DNA of 64,000 nucleotides from Candidatus Gastranaerophilales bacterium (GCA_944325735.1 CALVBI010000001.1:496001-560000), one strand, 5' to 3'; positions 8,847-18,195 are shown, counted from the first letter of the stretch. Numbers and translations are program-made. Notes: generated by a model not told the origin, from the sequence alone.

Positions 8847-9554
8847 ATGGCTTTGATGATGAGAAAATCTAATAATGTTGAAGGTGATAATAATATCTTC
8901 TGGACTACAATGGCAGACCTTTTATTAGGTTTGGCAATTATTTTCATGACATTGTTTGTACTTGCAATGACTGGTTTTACTCAACAAGAATTAGAACAAA
9001 AACAACAGCAGATTCAGGTTAATAAAGAATTAATTGAGAATTTAAAAAAGGCAAATATAGAAGCACAAGTTGATCCTATGACTGGGGATATAAAAATTTC
9101 AGATTTAGAATTGTTTGAATTAAGTAGTTATAATCTTTCTCCTAAAGGAAAGGCTTATTTGGATAAATTGGTTCCAATTTATATTAATACAATATTTTCT
9201 AAAAAAGAATTAGTTAATGAAATAGAAAACATAATAATTCAAGGTCATACTGATAGTCAGTCTTATGCAGGTATTAAAAACCCTAATGAACAATATATGA
9301 AAAATATGACATTAAGCTTGCAGCGTGCAAATTCTGTAGCTGATTATATGTTAAAAACAAATTTTGATAAAAAATATAATGATAAATTGAAAAAAATTCT
9401 TGTAGTTGAAGGTAAGAGCTATTCAGAGCCTATACTTGTAAACGGGAAAGAAGATTATGCAAAAAGCAGACGTGTAGAAATGCGTTTGAAAGTTAAAAAA
9501 CTTGATATTACCGAAGTCTTAGTTCATGGAGTTCAATACATAAATGCTAAATAA
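8847..9554 (+). CDS. MotB/OmpA-like stator partner (ZorB-like)
   Basis: This 235-residue protein has one N-terminal membrane helix (about residues 20-45). It carries an Asp at residue 24 in [17 protein letters not shown], the position that carries protons in MotB and ZorB. A short coiled segment (about 48-70) leads to an OmpA-type peptidoglycan-binding domain with [24 protein letters not shown] and SRRVEMRLK. It follows the MotA-like gene by 25 bp and should form one complex with it. A weak ribosome site (GGGAG, 8831-8835) precedes the ATG. It overlaps the next gene by 11 bp. ZorB is the closest described architecture, but ZorC/D/E partners are absent. Confidence 0.75.
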   Translation: MALMMRKSNNVEGDNNIFWTTMADLLLGLAIIFMTLFVLAMTGFTQQELEQKQQQIQVNKELIENLKKANIEAQVDPMTGDIKISDLELFELSSYNLSPKGKAYLDKLVPIYINTIFSKKELVNEIENIIIQGHTDSQSYAGIKNPNEQYMKNMTLSLQRANSVADYMLKTNFDKKYNDKLKKILVVEGKSYSEPILVNGKEDYAKSRRVEMRLKVKKLDITEVLVHGVQYINAK

Positions 9555-10905
9555 AGATTTAATTCTTGAAACAATAAATATGATAAAGCTATATAACCTC
9601 GATATTAGAACGGTTACGATGGCTATAAGTTTGCGTGATTGTATGGATAGTGATGTTGATGTTGTCTGTGATAACATTTATAAAAAAATTACACATTATG
9701 CCAAAAATCTTGTAGAATATGCAAATGAATTTGAAAATGATTATTCAATTCCAATTGTAAATAAAAGGATTTCAGTAACTCCTATATCAATAGTAGGGGA
9801 AGCTTGTAAAAATCCTGATTATGTTAAAATTGCAAAGACTCTTGATAGAGCTGCAAAAGATGTTGGTGTGAATTTTGTCGGAGGTTTTTCTGCCCTTGTA
9901 GAAAAAGGAATGACAAAAGGGGATAAACTATTAATTGAGAGTATTCCAGAAGCTTTAGCTCAAACAGAAAGATTATGTTCATCAATAAACGTAGCATCTT
10001 CAAAAGCTGGAATTAATATGGATGCTGTTTTAAAAATGGCTGAAATCATTAAAAAATCAGCAGAATTAACAAAAGATCAGGATGGAATTGGTGCTGCAAA
10101 ATTAGTTGTATTTTGTAATACTCCAGGAGATAATCCTTTTATGGCCGGAGCTTTTTGTGGAATAGGAGAACCTGAATGTGCATTAAATGTCGGGGTATCA
10201 GGTCCAGGAGTTGTAAGAGCTGCTGTTGAATCTCTTGATGAAAAAGACGATTTAAGTACTTTAGCAAATAAAATTAAACAAATTGCATATAAAATTACAA
10301 CAACAGGTGAGCTTGTTGGTAGAAAATTAGCTGCAAAATTAAATATTCCTTTTGGAGTAATAGATTTGTCATTGGCACCTACTCCAGCTATAGGTGATAG
10401 TGTTGCAGGAATTTTTCAGGCAATGGGATTAGAACATGCAGGAGCTCATGGTACAACTGCTGCTCTTGCTATGTTAAATGATGCCGTAAAAAAAGGTGGT
10501 ATAATGGCAAGTTCTCATGTCGGAGGTTTATCTGGAGCTTTTATTCCTGTATCAGAAGATGCCGGTATGATTGATGCTGCATCTAAAGGTTATTTAACAT
10601 TCGATAAACTGGAAGCAATGACATCTGTTTGTTCTGTTGGCCTTGATATGATTGCAATACCTGGAGATACACCTGTAGATACAATTGCAGGGATTATTGC
10701 AGATGAAATGGCAATTGGAATGATTAACAAAAAGACAACTGCTGTTAGAATTATTCCAGTTGTGGGAAAGAGTATAGGAGATGAAGTTATATATGGAGGA
10801 TTGTTAGGGAAAGCTCCAATAATGTCTGTAAATTCATTATCTTCAACAGGTTTTGTCCGCAGAGGCGGAAGAATTCCAGCTCCAATTCATAGTTTGAATA
10901 ATTAA
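9544..10905 (+). CDS. PFL-family protein (UPF0210/DUF711)
   Basis: This 453-residue protein matches the UPF0210 family along its full length. Conserved stretches include [10 protein letters not shown] near the N-terminus, [25 protein letters not shown] [18 protein letters not shown] and [15 protein letters not shown] at the C-terminus. The fold is related to pyruvate formate-lyase/glycyl-radical barrels, but no glycyl-radical motif is evident and the biochemical role is unsettled. In many genomes an ACT-domain gene precedes this family; here the OmpA-like gene does, with an 11-bp overlap, so co-transcription is likely. The link to the stator pair may be positional only. Confidence 0.9.
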   Translation: MLNKDLILETINMIKLYNLDIRTVTMAISLRDCMDSDVDVVCDNIYKKITHYAKNLVEYANEFENDYSIPIVNKRISVTPISIVGEACKNPDYVKIAKTLDRAAKDVGVNFVGGFSALVEKGMTKGDKLLIESIPEALAQTERLCSSINVASSKAGINMDAVLKMAEIIKKSAELTKDQDGIGAAKLVVFCNTPGDNPFMAGAFCGIGEPECALNVGVSGPGVVRAAVESLDEKDDLSTLANKIKQIAYKITTTGELVGRKLAAKLNIPFGVIDLSLAPTPAIGDSVAGIFQAMGLEHAGAHGTTAALAMLNDAVKKGGIMASSHVGGLSGAFIPVSEDAGMIDAASKGYLTFDKLEAMTSVCSVGLDMIAIPGDTPVDTIAGIIADEMAIGMINKKTTAVRIIPVVGKSIGDEVIYGGLLGKAPIMSVNSLSSTGFVRRGGRIPAPIHSLNN

Positions 10906-10933
10906 GAAAGGTGAAAGATTTTTTAGGTTTTAG

Positions 10934-11425
10934 ATGGCTGAGTCTATACGTGTTTTCGAAAATAGTTTAAGAGACTATTTGATTAATGTCCAAACTGATT
11001 CATATAATACAGGTGGAAAAATTGAACAAAGGTATAATAACTTAAAGGTTTATATGGATCCTAAAAAAACATCTGTACCTCATTTTTGGGTATCAGTTAA
11101 TATTTCTGCTGTTTGTTATCAGATAGATCCGATTGAAAAAATAGATGGAAGTATGGGCTCTGATGAAAGATTTGTGACAATGTGGGCTGGACGTCCTAAT
11201 ATTAATGGTGAGTTAAAAAAACATTGGGTATATTTGACTAAATCTAATGAAGTTTTAACCCAACAGGTTCAAAATGAGAAAAAAACCGAAGAGAATATGG
11301 AAATTACCCAAGCTGAAATGAAAGATGCAGCAGAATCTGTAACAGGTTCTGGTGTGAGACGCAAATTGAAAGCTTTTGAGGCTCGTTTAAAGAAAAAAAG
11401 AAATAGTCGTAAAATTTTGGTATAA
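10934..11425 (+). CDS. Conserved hypothetical cytosolic protein
   Basis: This 163-residue basic protein has no signal peptide and no recognised domain. The first 100 residues look globular and rich in beta-strands (VYMDPKKTSVPHFWVSVNI, FVTMWAGRPNI, KKHWVYLTKS). The last 45 are helical and lysine/arginine-rich (KLKAFEARLKKKRNSRKIL), possibly nucleic-acid binding. It follows the PFL gene by 28 bp in the same direction and converges on uvrC four bases after its stop. I do not recognise the family. Confidence 0.6.
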   Translation: MAESIRVFENSLRDYLINVQTDSYNTGGKIEQRYNNLKVYMDPKKTSVPHFWVSVNISAVCYQIDPIEKIDGSMGSDERFVTMWAGRPNINGELKKHWVYLTKSNEVLTQQVQNEKKTEENMEITQAEMKDAAESVTGSGVRRKLKAFEARLKKKRNSRKILV

Positions 11426-11429
11426 GATT

Positions 11430-13091
11430 TTATTTTTTTTCAATCATTGATTTTGATCTTAATTTTCTATGGTAAGTGATTGCAAATCTGTGAGCTTCAT
11501 CACGTATTCTTTGGAATAAAAATAAGGCACTTGAATTCCTAGGTAAAATAACCGGTTCTGATTGTTTTGGTAAGAATACTTCTTCATGTTTTTTCGCCAA
11601 ACTTACGACATCAATACCAGAAATACCTAATTCTTCTATAATTTCCATAACACTTGATAATTGCCCTTTACCCCCATCAATTATCATTAAATCAGGTTTT
11701 GCCCATTTTTCTTCACCAAGATGTGAAAGTCTTCTTGTAAGAACTTCTTTCATTGATAGAAAATCGTCAGGTTTTCCCTCTGTTATTTTAACTTTAAATT
11801 TCCTGTATTCTGATTTTTTAGGCAAACCATTAATGAAAGTTACCATAGATGCAACAGTGTTAGTCCCTTGAATATGTGAAATATCATAACATTCCATTCT
11901 GTGTGGGAAATTTTTAAGTTGTAATTTTTCAGCCAGATAAGAACCTATTTCGTTAAAATCATCTCTGATTTTAGACATTTTCGAAATTTTTGCGTTGTCA
12001 AGAACAACTTTTGCATTTTTATCGGCAAGCATTTGTAATTCTTTTCCTTGAGCAGATTTACCATAACTTATTTTTACTTTTTTCTGAGCTAAGATTTCAA
12101 GCCATTCTTCATACAATGCTTTTTCCCCTATTGCTTCTAATTCATTAGATACAATTCTGTCAGGGTATTCAAGTTTTAGTGTTGTGTAATATTCTTTGAA
12201 AAATGTTGCAAAAAATTCGGTTCTGTCTTCTTCTTCAACTTCGTAAGTAAAATCTTTTTTATCAATAAGACGTCCTTCTCTAATCATAAGTATGACGATT
12301 GCAAAAATGCCATCATCAGCCATTAGAGATATTACATCTTCATTTAATTTTGTATTTTCATATACAACTTTTTGTTTTTCTAAGGTTTTAGCAAGATCAT
12401 TATAGCTGTCGCGGAGTTTTGCAGCTTTTTCAAATTGTAATGAGTCTGAATATTTTTGCATTTGTTCTTTAATTTGTTTCATTAATTCAGACTGTTTTCC
12501 TGATAAAAATAATTCTGCTTGTTTTACTATTGCTTTGTATTCTTCAGGTGTAACTTTGTTTTGACAAGGTGCCATACATCTTCCAATGTGGTAATATAGG
12601 CAGGGTCTGTCTTTAAATTTTGGAGTTCTGCATTGTTTCAAAGGGAATATTTTTTTTAGGAAATCCAATGTAGCATGCATTGCTCTAATGTCAGTGTATG
12701 GGCCGTAATATTTTCCTTTTTCTGGGTTCATATTTTTTTTACGGACAATTGTAATTCTTGGAAAATCTTCATCTGTGATTAGAAAATAAGGATATTTTTT
12801 ATCATCTTTTAGTAAAATATTATATTTAGGTTTGTATTTTTTTATTAAATGACTTTCAAGAATTAGAGCTTCAACTTCTGTATTTGTGATTATATATTCT
12901 AATCGTTCAATTTGAGAAACGAGCACGTTAACTTTTACACTATCGTGTTTTCTGTTGAAATAACTCATTACACGACGTTTTAGAATTTTAGCTTTCCCAA
13001 CATATATTACTTCACCTTGATTGTTGTAATAAATATAGCAACCAGGGAGTGATGGAAGAAGTTTTAAAGTTTGTTTTAATTGCTCATTCAT
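11430..13091 (-). CDS. uvrC: Excinuclease UvrC lacking the C-terminal (HhH)2 domain
   Basis: This 553-residue nucleotide-excision repair nuclease starts with a GIY-YIG domain (LPGCYIYYNNQGEVIYVGKA, residues about 14-33). A Cys cluster (KQCRTPKFKDRPCLYYHIGRCMAPCQ) and a UVR helix pair (QFEKAAKLRDSYNDL) follow, then the RNase H-like 5'-nuclease (MECYDISHIQGTNTVASMV and PDLMIIDGGKGQL). The protein stops right after DEAHRFAITYHRKLRSK, where the family normally continues into a helix-hairpin-helix pair. Start ATG 13091 has TGtTATAAT ending 7 nt upstream and no Shine-Dalgarno, so the mRNA is probably leaderless. A longer frame to 13142 would add a non-homologous hydrophobic stretch. Confidence 0.93.
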   Translation of the reverse strand: MNEQLKQTLKLLPSLPGCYIYYNNQGEVIYVGKAKILKRRVMSYFNRKHDSVKVNVLVSQIERLEYIITNTEVEALILESHLIKKYKPKYNILLKDDKKYPYFLITDEDFPRITIVRKKNMNPEKGKYYGPYTDIRAMHATLDFLKKIFPLKQCRTPKFKDRPCLYYHIGRCMAPCQNKVTPEEYKAIVKQAELFLSGKQSELMKQIKEQMQKYSDSLQFEKAAKLRDSYNDLAKTLEKQKVVYENTKLNEDVISLMADDGIFAIVILMIREGRLIDKKDFTYEVEEEDRTEFFATFFKEYYTTLKLEYPDRIVSNELEAIGEKALYEEWLEILAQKKVKISYGKSAQGKELQMLADKNAKVVLDNAKISKMSKIRDDFNEIGSYLAEKLQLKNFPHRMECYDISHIQGTNTVASMVTFINGLPKKSEYRKFKVKITEGKPDDFLSMKEVLTRRLSHLGEEKWAKPDLMIIDGGKGQLSSVMEIIEELGISGIDVVSLAKKHEEVFLPKQSEPVILPRNSSALFLFQRIRDEAHRFAITYHRKLRSKSMIEKK

Positions 13092-13163
13092 AGCTACTAT
13101 TATAACATATATTATATGCAGGATTGCAAAAATTTTTTTCACAAATTATAATACAATAGTAGT

Positions 13164-13583
13164 ATGATCATTGGATTAAGAAAAAAAGGATTGAATTTTT
13201 TTATAGTTTTTTTATTATTGCTTGTTGCTTTGCCTGTTTGTGCAGCTGCTCGCCCAAAATGGTCTGATTTTTGCCCAAGGGGGCTAGAAAACTCTGAATA
13301 TAAAGAAATTCAAAATTTTTGGCCTGATGGAACTAAGTCTACTCAAGCAATTTATAATTATTGGGCAGAGCGAAGAAAAGAATTCGAGAGAGATTTAGCC
13401 AAATGTGATGAATTAAATGGTGGACCAAATAATAGTTGTTATACCCTTTTAAAAGAACGTCAATTATTTGTAAATGAACAATATCGTAGAGATATACAAC
13501 AGAAACAGATTACAAACCAGGTTTGGCGTGATATTCATGATAAAGGATCCAGTCCGATAATGATTAATATTTTTTCAAGATAA
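13164..13583 (+). CDS. Secreted small protein of unknown function
   Basis: This 139-residue protein has a Sec signal peptide: basic start, a hydrophobic core around residues 12-25, and a probable cleavage after VCAAA. The mature part is rich in Trp, Asn, Arg and Tyr (FWPDGTKSTQAIYNYWAERR) and has four cysteines that could pair in the periplasm. TACAAT (13152-13157) lies 6 nt before the ATG, suggesting a leaderless mRNA. It is divergent from uvrC and convergent with the OmpH-like gene. I do not recognise a family. Confidence 0.65.
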   Translation: MIIGLRKKGLNFFIVFLLLLVALPVCAAARPKWSDFCPRGLENSEYKEIQNFWPDGTKSTQAIYNYWAERRKEFERDLAKCDELNGGPNNSCYTLLKERQLFVNEQYRRDIQQKQITNQVWRDIHDKGSSPIMINIFSR

Positions 13584-13587
13584 TCTG

Positions 13588-14055
13588 TTATTTTATAATT
13601 GTTGCAACTTGTTCTGTAATATCATCTCCGCCAAACAATACAGTGTTTTTCGGTAGTACCATGTTGTAATTCATAGAACGAGCTTTTTCGACAACTGCTG
13701 TTTTAATTTTATTATCTATTGCTGTTAATTTGTTGTTGTAAGATGTATCAAGTGCTAATTTTTGTTTGTTAATTTCGTTTCTGTATTTTTCTTCCAATTG
13801 TGCAATTTTTGCAGGGTCTTGTTCTTTTGAAATCTCTGCTTTTGCTTTATCAATAGTTGCTTGCATATTTTGCATTTGTTTTTCCTGTTCAAGTTTTAAT
13901 GCATTAATTTCTTTTGAATTTTTAAGGATTGTTGCTATATCAACGACTGCAATTTTGTATTCTGGTGTTGTATTTGAAATTGCAATACTGTTTATTGAGT
14001 ATCCAGCAATAAATGCACTTATCACGATTAATGTAGCTAGTATTTTGTTTTTCAT
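13588..14055 (-). CDS. OmpH/Skp-family periplasmic chaperone-like protein
   Basis: This 155-residue protein has an N-terminal hydrophobic segment (residues 5-27) that acts as signal peptide or anchor. It is followed by YKIAVVDIATILKNSKE, the standard Skp/OmpH entry strand. A charged coiled-coil hairpin (about 50-120) and a C-terminal strand segment (YNMVLPKNTVLFGGDDIT) complete the fold. Skp-type chaperones hold unfolded outer-membrane proteins, so its presence fits a diderm envelope. It is convergent with the secreted-protein gene. A GGATTTACGC leader precedes the ATG. Confidence 0.85.
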   Translation of the reverse strand: MKNKILATLIVISAFIAGYSINSIAISNTTPEYKIAVVDIATILKNSKEINALKLEQEKQMQNMQATIDKAKAEISKEQDPAKIAQLEEKYRNEINKQKLALDTSYNNKLTAIDNKIKTAVVEKARSMNYNMVLPKNTVLFGGDDITEQVATIIK

Positions 14056-14119
14056 ATGCGTAAATCCTTTCTTATATAAAATAAGATTATATTGAATTAT
14101 AAAAAATTTAATTGGTTAC

Positions 14120-14148
14120 TTGGATTAATTTCATGTTTTTTGTATGAT
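14120..14148 (+). promoter_or_regulatory. Promoter of pgk
   Basis: TTGGAT (14120-14125) and TATGAT (14143-14148) are spaced by 17 bp. A GC-richer leader of about 70 nt and an AAAGGAGAG ribosome site follow before pgk. Confidence 0.55.
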
Positions 14149-14225
14149 AATTTTGCGAGTACATGAAAACTCGGGTTATTTGCGGGGAAAGCCTCGTTTT
14201 AATTAAGCCGAAAAGGAGAGAAAAC

Positions 14226-15428
14226 ATGAAAAAATCAATCAACGATTTAGGTGACGTTAAAGGTAAACGCGCTCTTGTAAGAGTTGACGTAAACGTACCT
14301 TTAGACGAAAACCACAATGTAACAGATGACACAAGAATTCAAGCAATTGTTCCTACAGTAAGAGCATTGCAAGAAAAAGGAGCTAAAATTATTTTAATGG
14401 CTCACTTAGGCAGACCAAAAGGAGAATGGAAAGCTGAATTCACATTAGAACCTGTTGCAAAATATATGTCAAAAGTTTTAGGTGAAGATGTATTATTCGT
14501 AAAATCACCTGTAGGCGAAGGTGCTGATAAAGAATTAGAAGCATTAAAAGATGGTCAAGTAGCGTTGTTGGAAAACATCCGTTACTACAAAGCTGAAGAA
14601 GCAAAAGATGATGATATGACATTTGCAGAAGAACTTGCAAAATTAGGTGATTTCTATGTAAATGATGCATTCGGTGCTGCTCACAGAAAACACACTTCAA
14701 CTGCAAAAGTTGCTCATATCCTAAAACCTGCAGTAGCTGGTCTTTTAATGGAAAAAGAAATCAGATGCTTATCTCAAGCTCTTGATAACCCAACAAGACC
14801 ATTCACAGCAGTAGTTGGTGGTGCTAAAGTTTCTTCTAAAATCGGTGTATTAGAAAACTTAATCGACAAAGTTGATAACTTAATTATCGGTGGCGGTATG
14901 GCTTATACATTCGTAAAAGCTAACGGCGGTAAAATTGGTAACTCTATTTGTGAAGATGATCAAATGGATGTTGCAAAAGCTATCGAAAAGAAAGCTGCTG
15001 ATAAGGGTGTAAAATTAGTTATGGCAACTGATGTATTGGCTGCTGATGATTTCTCTGGCAACGGTACAAACAAAGTTGTTGCAATTAACGAAATTCCAGA
15101 CGGATTTGAAGGCGTTGATGCTGGTCCTGACAGCCAAAAAGCATTTGCTGAAGTAATCAAAAATTCAAAAACTATTTTGATGAACGGACCTGTAGGTGCA
15201 TTTGAAAATCCTAAATTTGCTGAAGGTACAAAAGCAGTATTGCAAGCAATTGTAGATGCAACTAAAAATGGTGCTGTATCTGTAATTGGTGGTGGTGATT
15301 CTGTTTCTGCTGCTAAAAAATACTTCAAAGCAGAAGATTTCACTCACGTATCAACTGGTGGCGGTGCTTCTCTTGAATTTATTGAAGGGAAAGTATTACC
15401 AGGTGTTGCTGCTTTAGACGAAAAATAA
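14226..15428 (+). CDS. pgk: Phosphoglycerate kinase
   Basis: This 400-residue glycolytic enzyme transfers phosphate between 1,3-bisphosphoglycerate and ADP. Motifs include RVDVNVPLDE (substrate-binding N domain), LMAHLGRPKG, YVNDAFGAAHRKHTST, VVGGAKVSSKIGVLENL and the C-terminal VIGGGDSVSAAKK / STGGGASLEF nucleotide-binding loops. ATG 14226 follows an ideal AAAAGGAGAG site; an upstream in-frame start at 14163 has none. Codons here are more C-ending (AAC, TAC, ATC) than in neighbours, as expected for a highly expressed gene. A strong terminator follows. Confidence 0.98.
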   Translation: MKKSINDLGDVKGKRALVRVDVNVPLDENHNVTDDTRIQAIVPTVRALQEKGAKIILMAHLGRPKGEWKAEFTLEPVAKYMSKVLGEDVLFVKSPVGEGADKELEALKDGQVALLENIRYYKAEEAKDDDMTFAEELAKLGDFYVNDAFGAAHRKHTSTAKVAHILKPAVAGLLMEKEIRCLSQALDNPTRPFTAVVGGAKVSSKIGVLENLIDKVDNLIIGGGMAYTFVKANGGKIGNSICEDDQMDVAKAIEKKAADKGVKLVMATDVLAADDFSGNGTNKVVAINEIPDGFEGVDAGPDSQKAFAEVIKNSKTILMNGPVGAFENPKFAEGTKAVLQAIVDATKNGAVSVIGGGDSVSAAKKYFKAEDFTHVSTGGGASLEFIEGKVLPGVAALDEK

Positions 15429-15443
15429 GCATAAAAACATATA

Positions 15444-15477
15444 AAAAAGCTCTCTGTTTCGACAGGGAGCTTTTTTG
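15444..15477 (+). terminator. Intrinsic terminator after pgk
   Basis: GCTCTCTGT-TTCG-ACAGGGAGC forms a 9-bp stem with one G-U pair and a stable UUCG loop, flanked by A6 and T6. Confidence 0.93.
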
Positions 15478-15507
15478 TGTTAAAATTAAAATATAAAAGA
15501 GGGCATT

Positions 15508-16437
15508 ATGAAAAATATTTTAATAACAGGCGGAGCAGGATTTATCGGTTCACATTTATGTGAAAAACTTTTAGAGCAAGGAAATCACATAATTTGTCTT
15601 GACAACTTTTTTACAGGTTCAAGAAAAAATGTTGAACATTTAATGGATAATAAAGAGTTTGAATTGATAAGACATGATATTATTGAACCTATTATTTTGG
15701 AAGTTGATCAGATTTATAACTTAGCTTGCCCTGCAAGTCCTATTCATTATCAATACAATGCTATAAAAACAATTAAAACAAATGTCCTCGGTGTTACAAA
15801 TATGTTGGATTTGGCAGATGAAACACATGCAAGAATATTGCAGGCTTCTACAAGTGAAGTCTATGGTGATCCGACTGTTCATCCGCAAAAAGAAACTTAT
15901 TGGGGAAATGTTAATCCAATTGGCCTAAGAAGCTGCTATGATGAGGGAAAACGTGTTGCAGAAGCACTCATGATGGATTATCACAGACAACATAAAGTGG
16001 ATATAAGAATTATAAGAATATTTAATACCTATGGTCCGAGAATGGCTAAAAATGATGGTCGTGTTGTGTCTAATTTTATTATTCAAGCTTTGAAAAATGA
16101 AGATATAACAATCTATGGTGACGGCAAGCAAACAAGATCATTCTGTTATGTAGATGATTTAGTTCGCGGAATGATTTCGTTGATGAATGTAGAAGATTTT
16201 ATGGGTCCTGTCAATGTTGGAAATGATGGAGAATATTCAATTTTAGATTTAGCTAAAATGATTATAGAATTGTCAAATTCTAATTCTAAAATTATATTCA
16301 AACCTCTGCCATCAGATGATCCTACGCAGCGTCGTCCTGATTTGTCACTGGCAAAAGAAAAACTAGGTTATGAACCGACAGTTCATGTACGTGACGGTTT
16401 GATGAAAACGATTGAATATTTTAAAACAGTTCTATAA
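15508..16437 (+). CDS. UDP-glucuronate decarboxylase (UDP-xylose synthase, SDR family)
   Basis: This 309-residue extended short-chain dehydrogenase has the NAD loop [14 protein letters not shown] at residues 7-20. [20 protein letters not shown] and STSEVYGDP are strongly diagnostic of UXS-type enzymes, and the catalytic YxxxK is [24 protein letters not shown] near the C-terminus is also typical. It should make UDP-xylose from UDP-glucuronate for surface glycans. It stands alone after the pgk terminator. Its 3' end overlaps by 17 bp the stop of a small convergent gene (16421-16597). Confidence 0.93.
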   Translation: MKNILITGGAGFIGSHLCEKLLEQGNHIICLDNFFTGSRKNVEHLMDNKEFELIRHDIIEPIILEVDQIYNLACPASPIHYQYNAIKTIKTNVLGVTNMLDLADETHARILQASTSEVYGDPTVHPQKETYWGNVNPIGLRSCYDEGKRVAEALMMDYHRQHKVDIRIIRIFNTYGPRMAKNDGRVVSNFIIQALKNEDITIYGDGKQTRSFCYVDDLVRGMISLMNVEDFMGPVNVGNDGEYSILDLAKMIIELSNSNSKIIFKPLPSDDPTQRRPDLSLAKEKLGYEPTVHVRDGLMKTIEYFKTVL

Positions 16438-16597
16438 TTTTGTTCAAACTTTTGTTTTGTAGCTCTAATAATGAAAGATAATCGCCATACGTGCTAATTT
16501 CTGTATGTGTAATCGCATCATATAGCACTTTGTTTATTGCTTCGATATATAGAGTTTGTTCCTCAACTATTTTTAATTTTTCTTTTGCAGTAAGCAT
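16421..16597 (-). CDS. Small helical protein of the first divergent module
   Basis: This 58-residue ORF begins [19 protein letters not shown] and ends [11 protein letters not shown], and should be almost entirely helical. An AAGAAAGG ribosome site lies 5 nt before the ATG. It is divergent from the 69-residue regulator-like gene at 16715, across a 117-bp spacer with direct repeats. A similarly arranged pair occurs at 36300-36832. I do not recognise the family. The RBS, amphipathic pattern and repeated arrangement support it as real. Confidence 0.55.
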   Translation of the reverse strand: MLTAKEKLKIVEEQTLYIEAINKVLYDAITHTEISTYGDYLSLLELQNKSLNKIIELF

Positions 16598-16618
16598 GCA
16601 AACCTTTCTTAAATATCA

Positions 16619-16708
16619 ACGTATATAAATAAGTATAAACGATAAAATATACGTATATAATAACAAATATATTTCTATTTGTCAATTAATTGTCTATAAG
16701 GTTATAAT
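16619..16708 (+). promoter_or_regulatory. Divergent promoter/operator region with direct repeats
   Basis: ACGTATATAA occurs twice, at 16619-16628 and 16651-16660, exactly 32 bp (three helical turns) apart. The second copy contains the palindrome TATACGTATA. Downstream, TTGTCA (16679-16684) and TATAAT (16703-16708) are spaced by 18 bp and drive the gene at 16715 with no leader. The repeats are candidate binding sites for that gene product. Confidence 0.6.
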
Positions 16709-16714
16709 TAAAAA

Positions 16715-16924
16715 ATGGGCGTAAATAAAGATTTAAGAATTTTATTATTAAATGAAGCTAAAACAATTAAACAATTATCGGAAATGGCTAATAAATTATC
16801 CGATAAAAAATACACTGCTGACGGTATCTCACAAAAATTAAATAAAGGTACTATGAAATATGATGAGGTCCAATTTCTCGCTGGGGTTTTAGGCTATGAA
16901 ATTGAATTTAAAAAGGTAAAATAG
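16715..16924 (+). CDS. Small HTH-like regulator of the first divergent module
   Basis: This 69-residue protein has the layout of short phage-type HTH proteins: TIKQLSEMANKLSDKKYTAD, then GISQKLNKGTMKYDEV, then FLAGVLGYEIEFKK. The pattern xxLSxKLxRxxFxxxEfxxIAxxLGYExxF is shared with the product of 36620-36832. The -10 TATAAT ends 6 nt before the ATG, so the mRNA starts at or near the start codon. It is divergent from the small helical gene at 16421. It probably autoregulates through the repeats in the spacer; this is inference. Confidence 0.7.
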   Translation: MGVNKDLRILLLNEAKTIKQLSEMANKLSDKKYTADGISQKLNKGTMKYDEVQFLAGVLGYEIEFKKVK

Positions 16925-16927
16925 TTC

Positions 16928-16956
16928 TTGCAATTGCTCCTTTCATACTCTATAAT
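16928..16956 (+). promoter_or_regulatory. Promoter of the iron alcohol dehydrogenase gene
   Basis: TTGCAA (16928-16933), 17 bp, and TATAAT (16951-16956) make a near-consensus promoter. An AAAGGAGAG ribosome site precedes ATG 16987. Confidence 0.8.
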
Positions 16957-16986
16957 GTCATTGAGTTAAGAAAGGAGAGTTATATC

Positions 16987-18195
16987 ATGTGGGAAAAGGA
17001 TATTAACATTAACGAAGTTAAAGAAATTCGCACAAGAACTACGGTTTATTTTGGTGTAGGTGCTATCAAGAAAATTGATGACATCGCTAAAGTTTTAAAA
17101 GGAAAAGGAATTGATAAAGTAATTGTAATGTCAGGCAGAAATGCTTATAAAGCTACAGGTGCTTGGGATTATGTAGAAAAAGCATTAAAAGACAACGGAA
17201 TCGGATATGTAAATTATGCAGAAGTTACTCCAAATCCAAACACTCATCATGTAAATGATGCTGCAAAACTTGCAAAAGATTTTGGTGCTAAAGCAGTTAT
17301 AGCAATTGGCGGCGGATCTCCTACAGATGCAGGTAAATCTGTTGCTATCTTGCTTGAATATCCTGAAAAAACTGCTGAAGATATTTATGATTTTACATTT
17401 GCGCCTGAAAAGGCTGCACCTATTGTATCAATTAACTTGACACACGGTACAGGTACTGAAACTAACAGATTTGCAGTTGTAACTAATTTAGAAAAGAATT
17501 TCAAACCTGCAATCGCTTATGATTGTATATATCCTATGTTTGCAATTGATGATCCTCAATTGATGACTAAATTGTCACCAAAACAAACAAGATATGTATC
17601 AATTGATGCAGTAAACCACGTTGTTGAAGCTGCAACATCTGCTGTTGCTTCTCCTTATTCAATTTCATTAGCAAAACAGGTAATTGAATTGGTTGCAAAA
17701 TACTTACCAAAAGCTATTGCAAACCCTGAGGATTTAGAAGCTCGTTATTATTTGGCTTATGCAGCAATGATGGGTGGTGTAAGTTTTGATAACGGTTTGT
17801 TACACTATACACATGCCCTAGAACACCCATTGAGTGCAGTAAAACCTGAATTGGCTCACGGTTTAGGCTTAGCAATTCTTTTACCTGCGGTTGTAAAAAC
17901 AATTTATAAAGACAGACCTCACGTATTAGCAGAAATTTTAGCTCCAATTGCTCCTGGTCTAACAGGTGAACCTACAGAAGCTGATAAGGCTGCTAAACTT
18001 GTTCAAGATTGGTTGTTCTCTGTAGATGTAAAAGAAAAACTTGAAGATGAAGGATTTACGGATGCTGATGTTGAAAGACTTACAGATCTTGTATATACAA
18101 CTCCTTCACTTGGCGGTTTGATTGATATTGCACCTTCAGGTAATGGCAGAGATGTTGTTAGAGAAATCTACAAAAATTCTGTAAAACCACTGTAA
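16987..18195 (+). CDS. Iron-containing alcohol dehydrogenase
   Basis: This 402-residue group III dehydrogenase probably reduces an aldehyde to an alcohol with NAD(P)H during fermentation. The nucleotide-binding GGGSPTDAGKSVAI lies near residues 103-116. The metal-binding region includes VSIDAVNHVVEAATS and THALEHPLSAVKPELAHGLG with conserved His residues. It has its own strong promoter and terminator, so it is a single-gene unit. Codon use is optimised, hinting at high expression. The natural substrate (ethanol, butanol or another) cannot be read from sequence. Confidence 0.93.
   Translation: MWEKDININEVKEIRTRTTVYFGVGAIKKIDDIAKVLKGKGIDKVIVMSGRNAYKATGAWDYVEKALKDNGIGYVNYAEVTPNPNTHHVNDAAKLAKDFGAKAVIAIGGGSPTDAGKSVAILLEYPEKTAEDIYDFTFAPEKAAPIVSINLTHGTGTETNRFAVVTNLEKNFKPAIAYDCIYPMFAIDDPQLMTKLSPKQTRYVSIDAVNHVVEAATSAVASPYSISLAKQVIELVAKYLPKAIANPEDLEARYYLAYAAMMGGVSFDNGLLHYTHALEHPLSAVKPELAHGLGLAILLPAVVKTIYKDRPHVLAEILAPIAPGLTGEPTEADKAAKLVQDWLFSVDVKEKLEDEGFTDADVERLTDLVYTTPSLGGLIDIAPSGNGRDVVREIYKNSVKPL

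Noticed and set aside
14960..15343. 127-codon minus-strand ORF inside pgk
   Set aside because: Made by the regular codon bias of pgk; no initiation signals.
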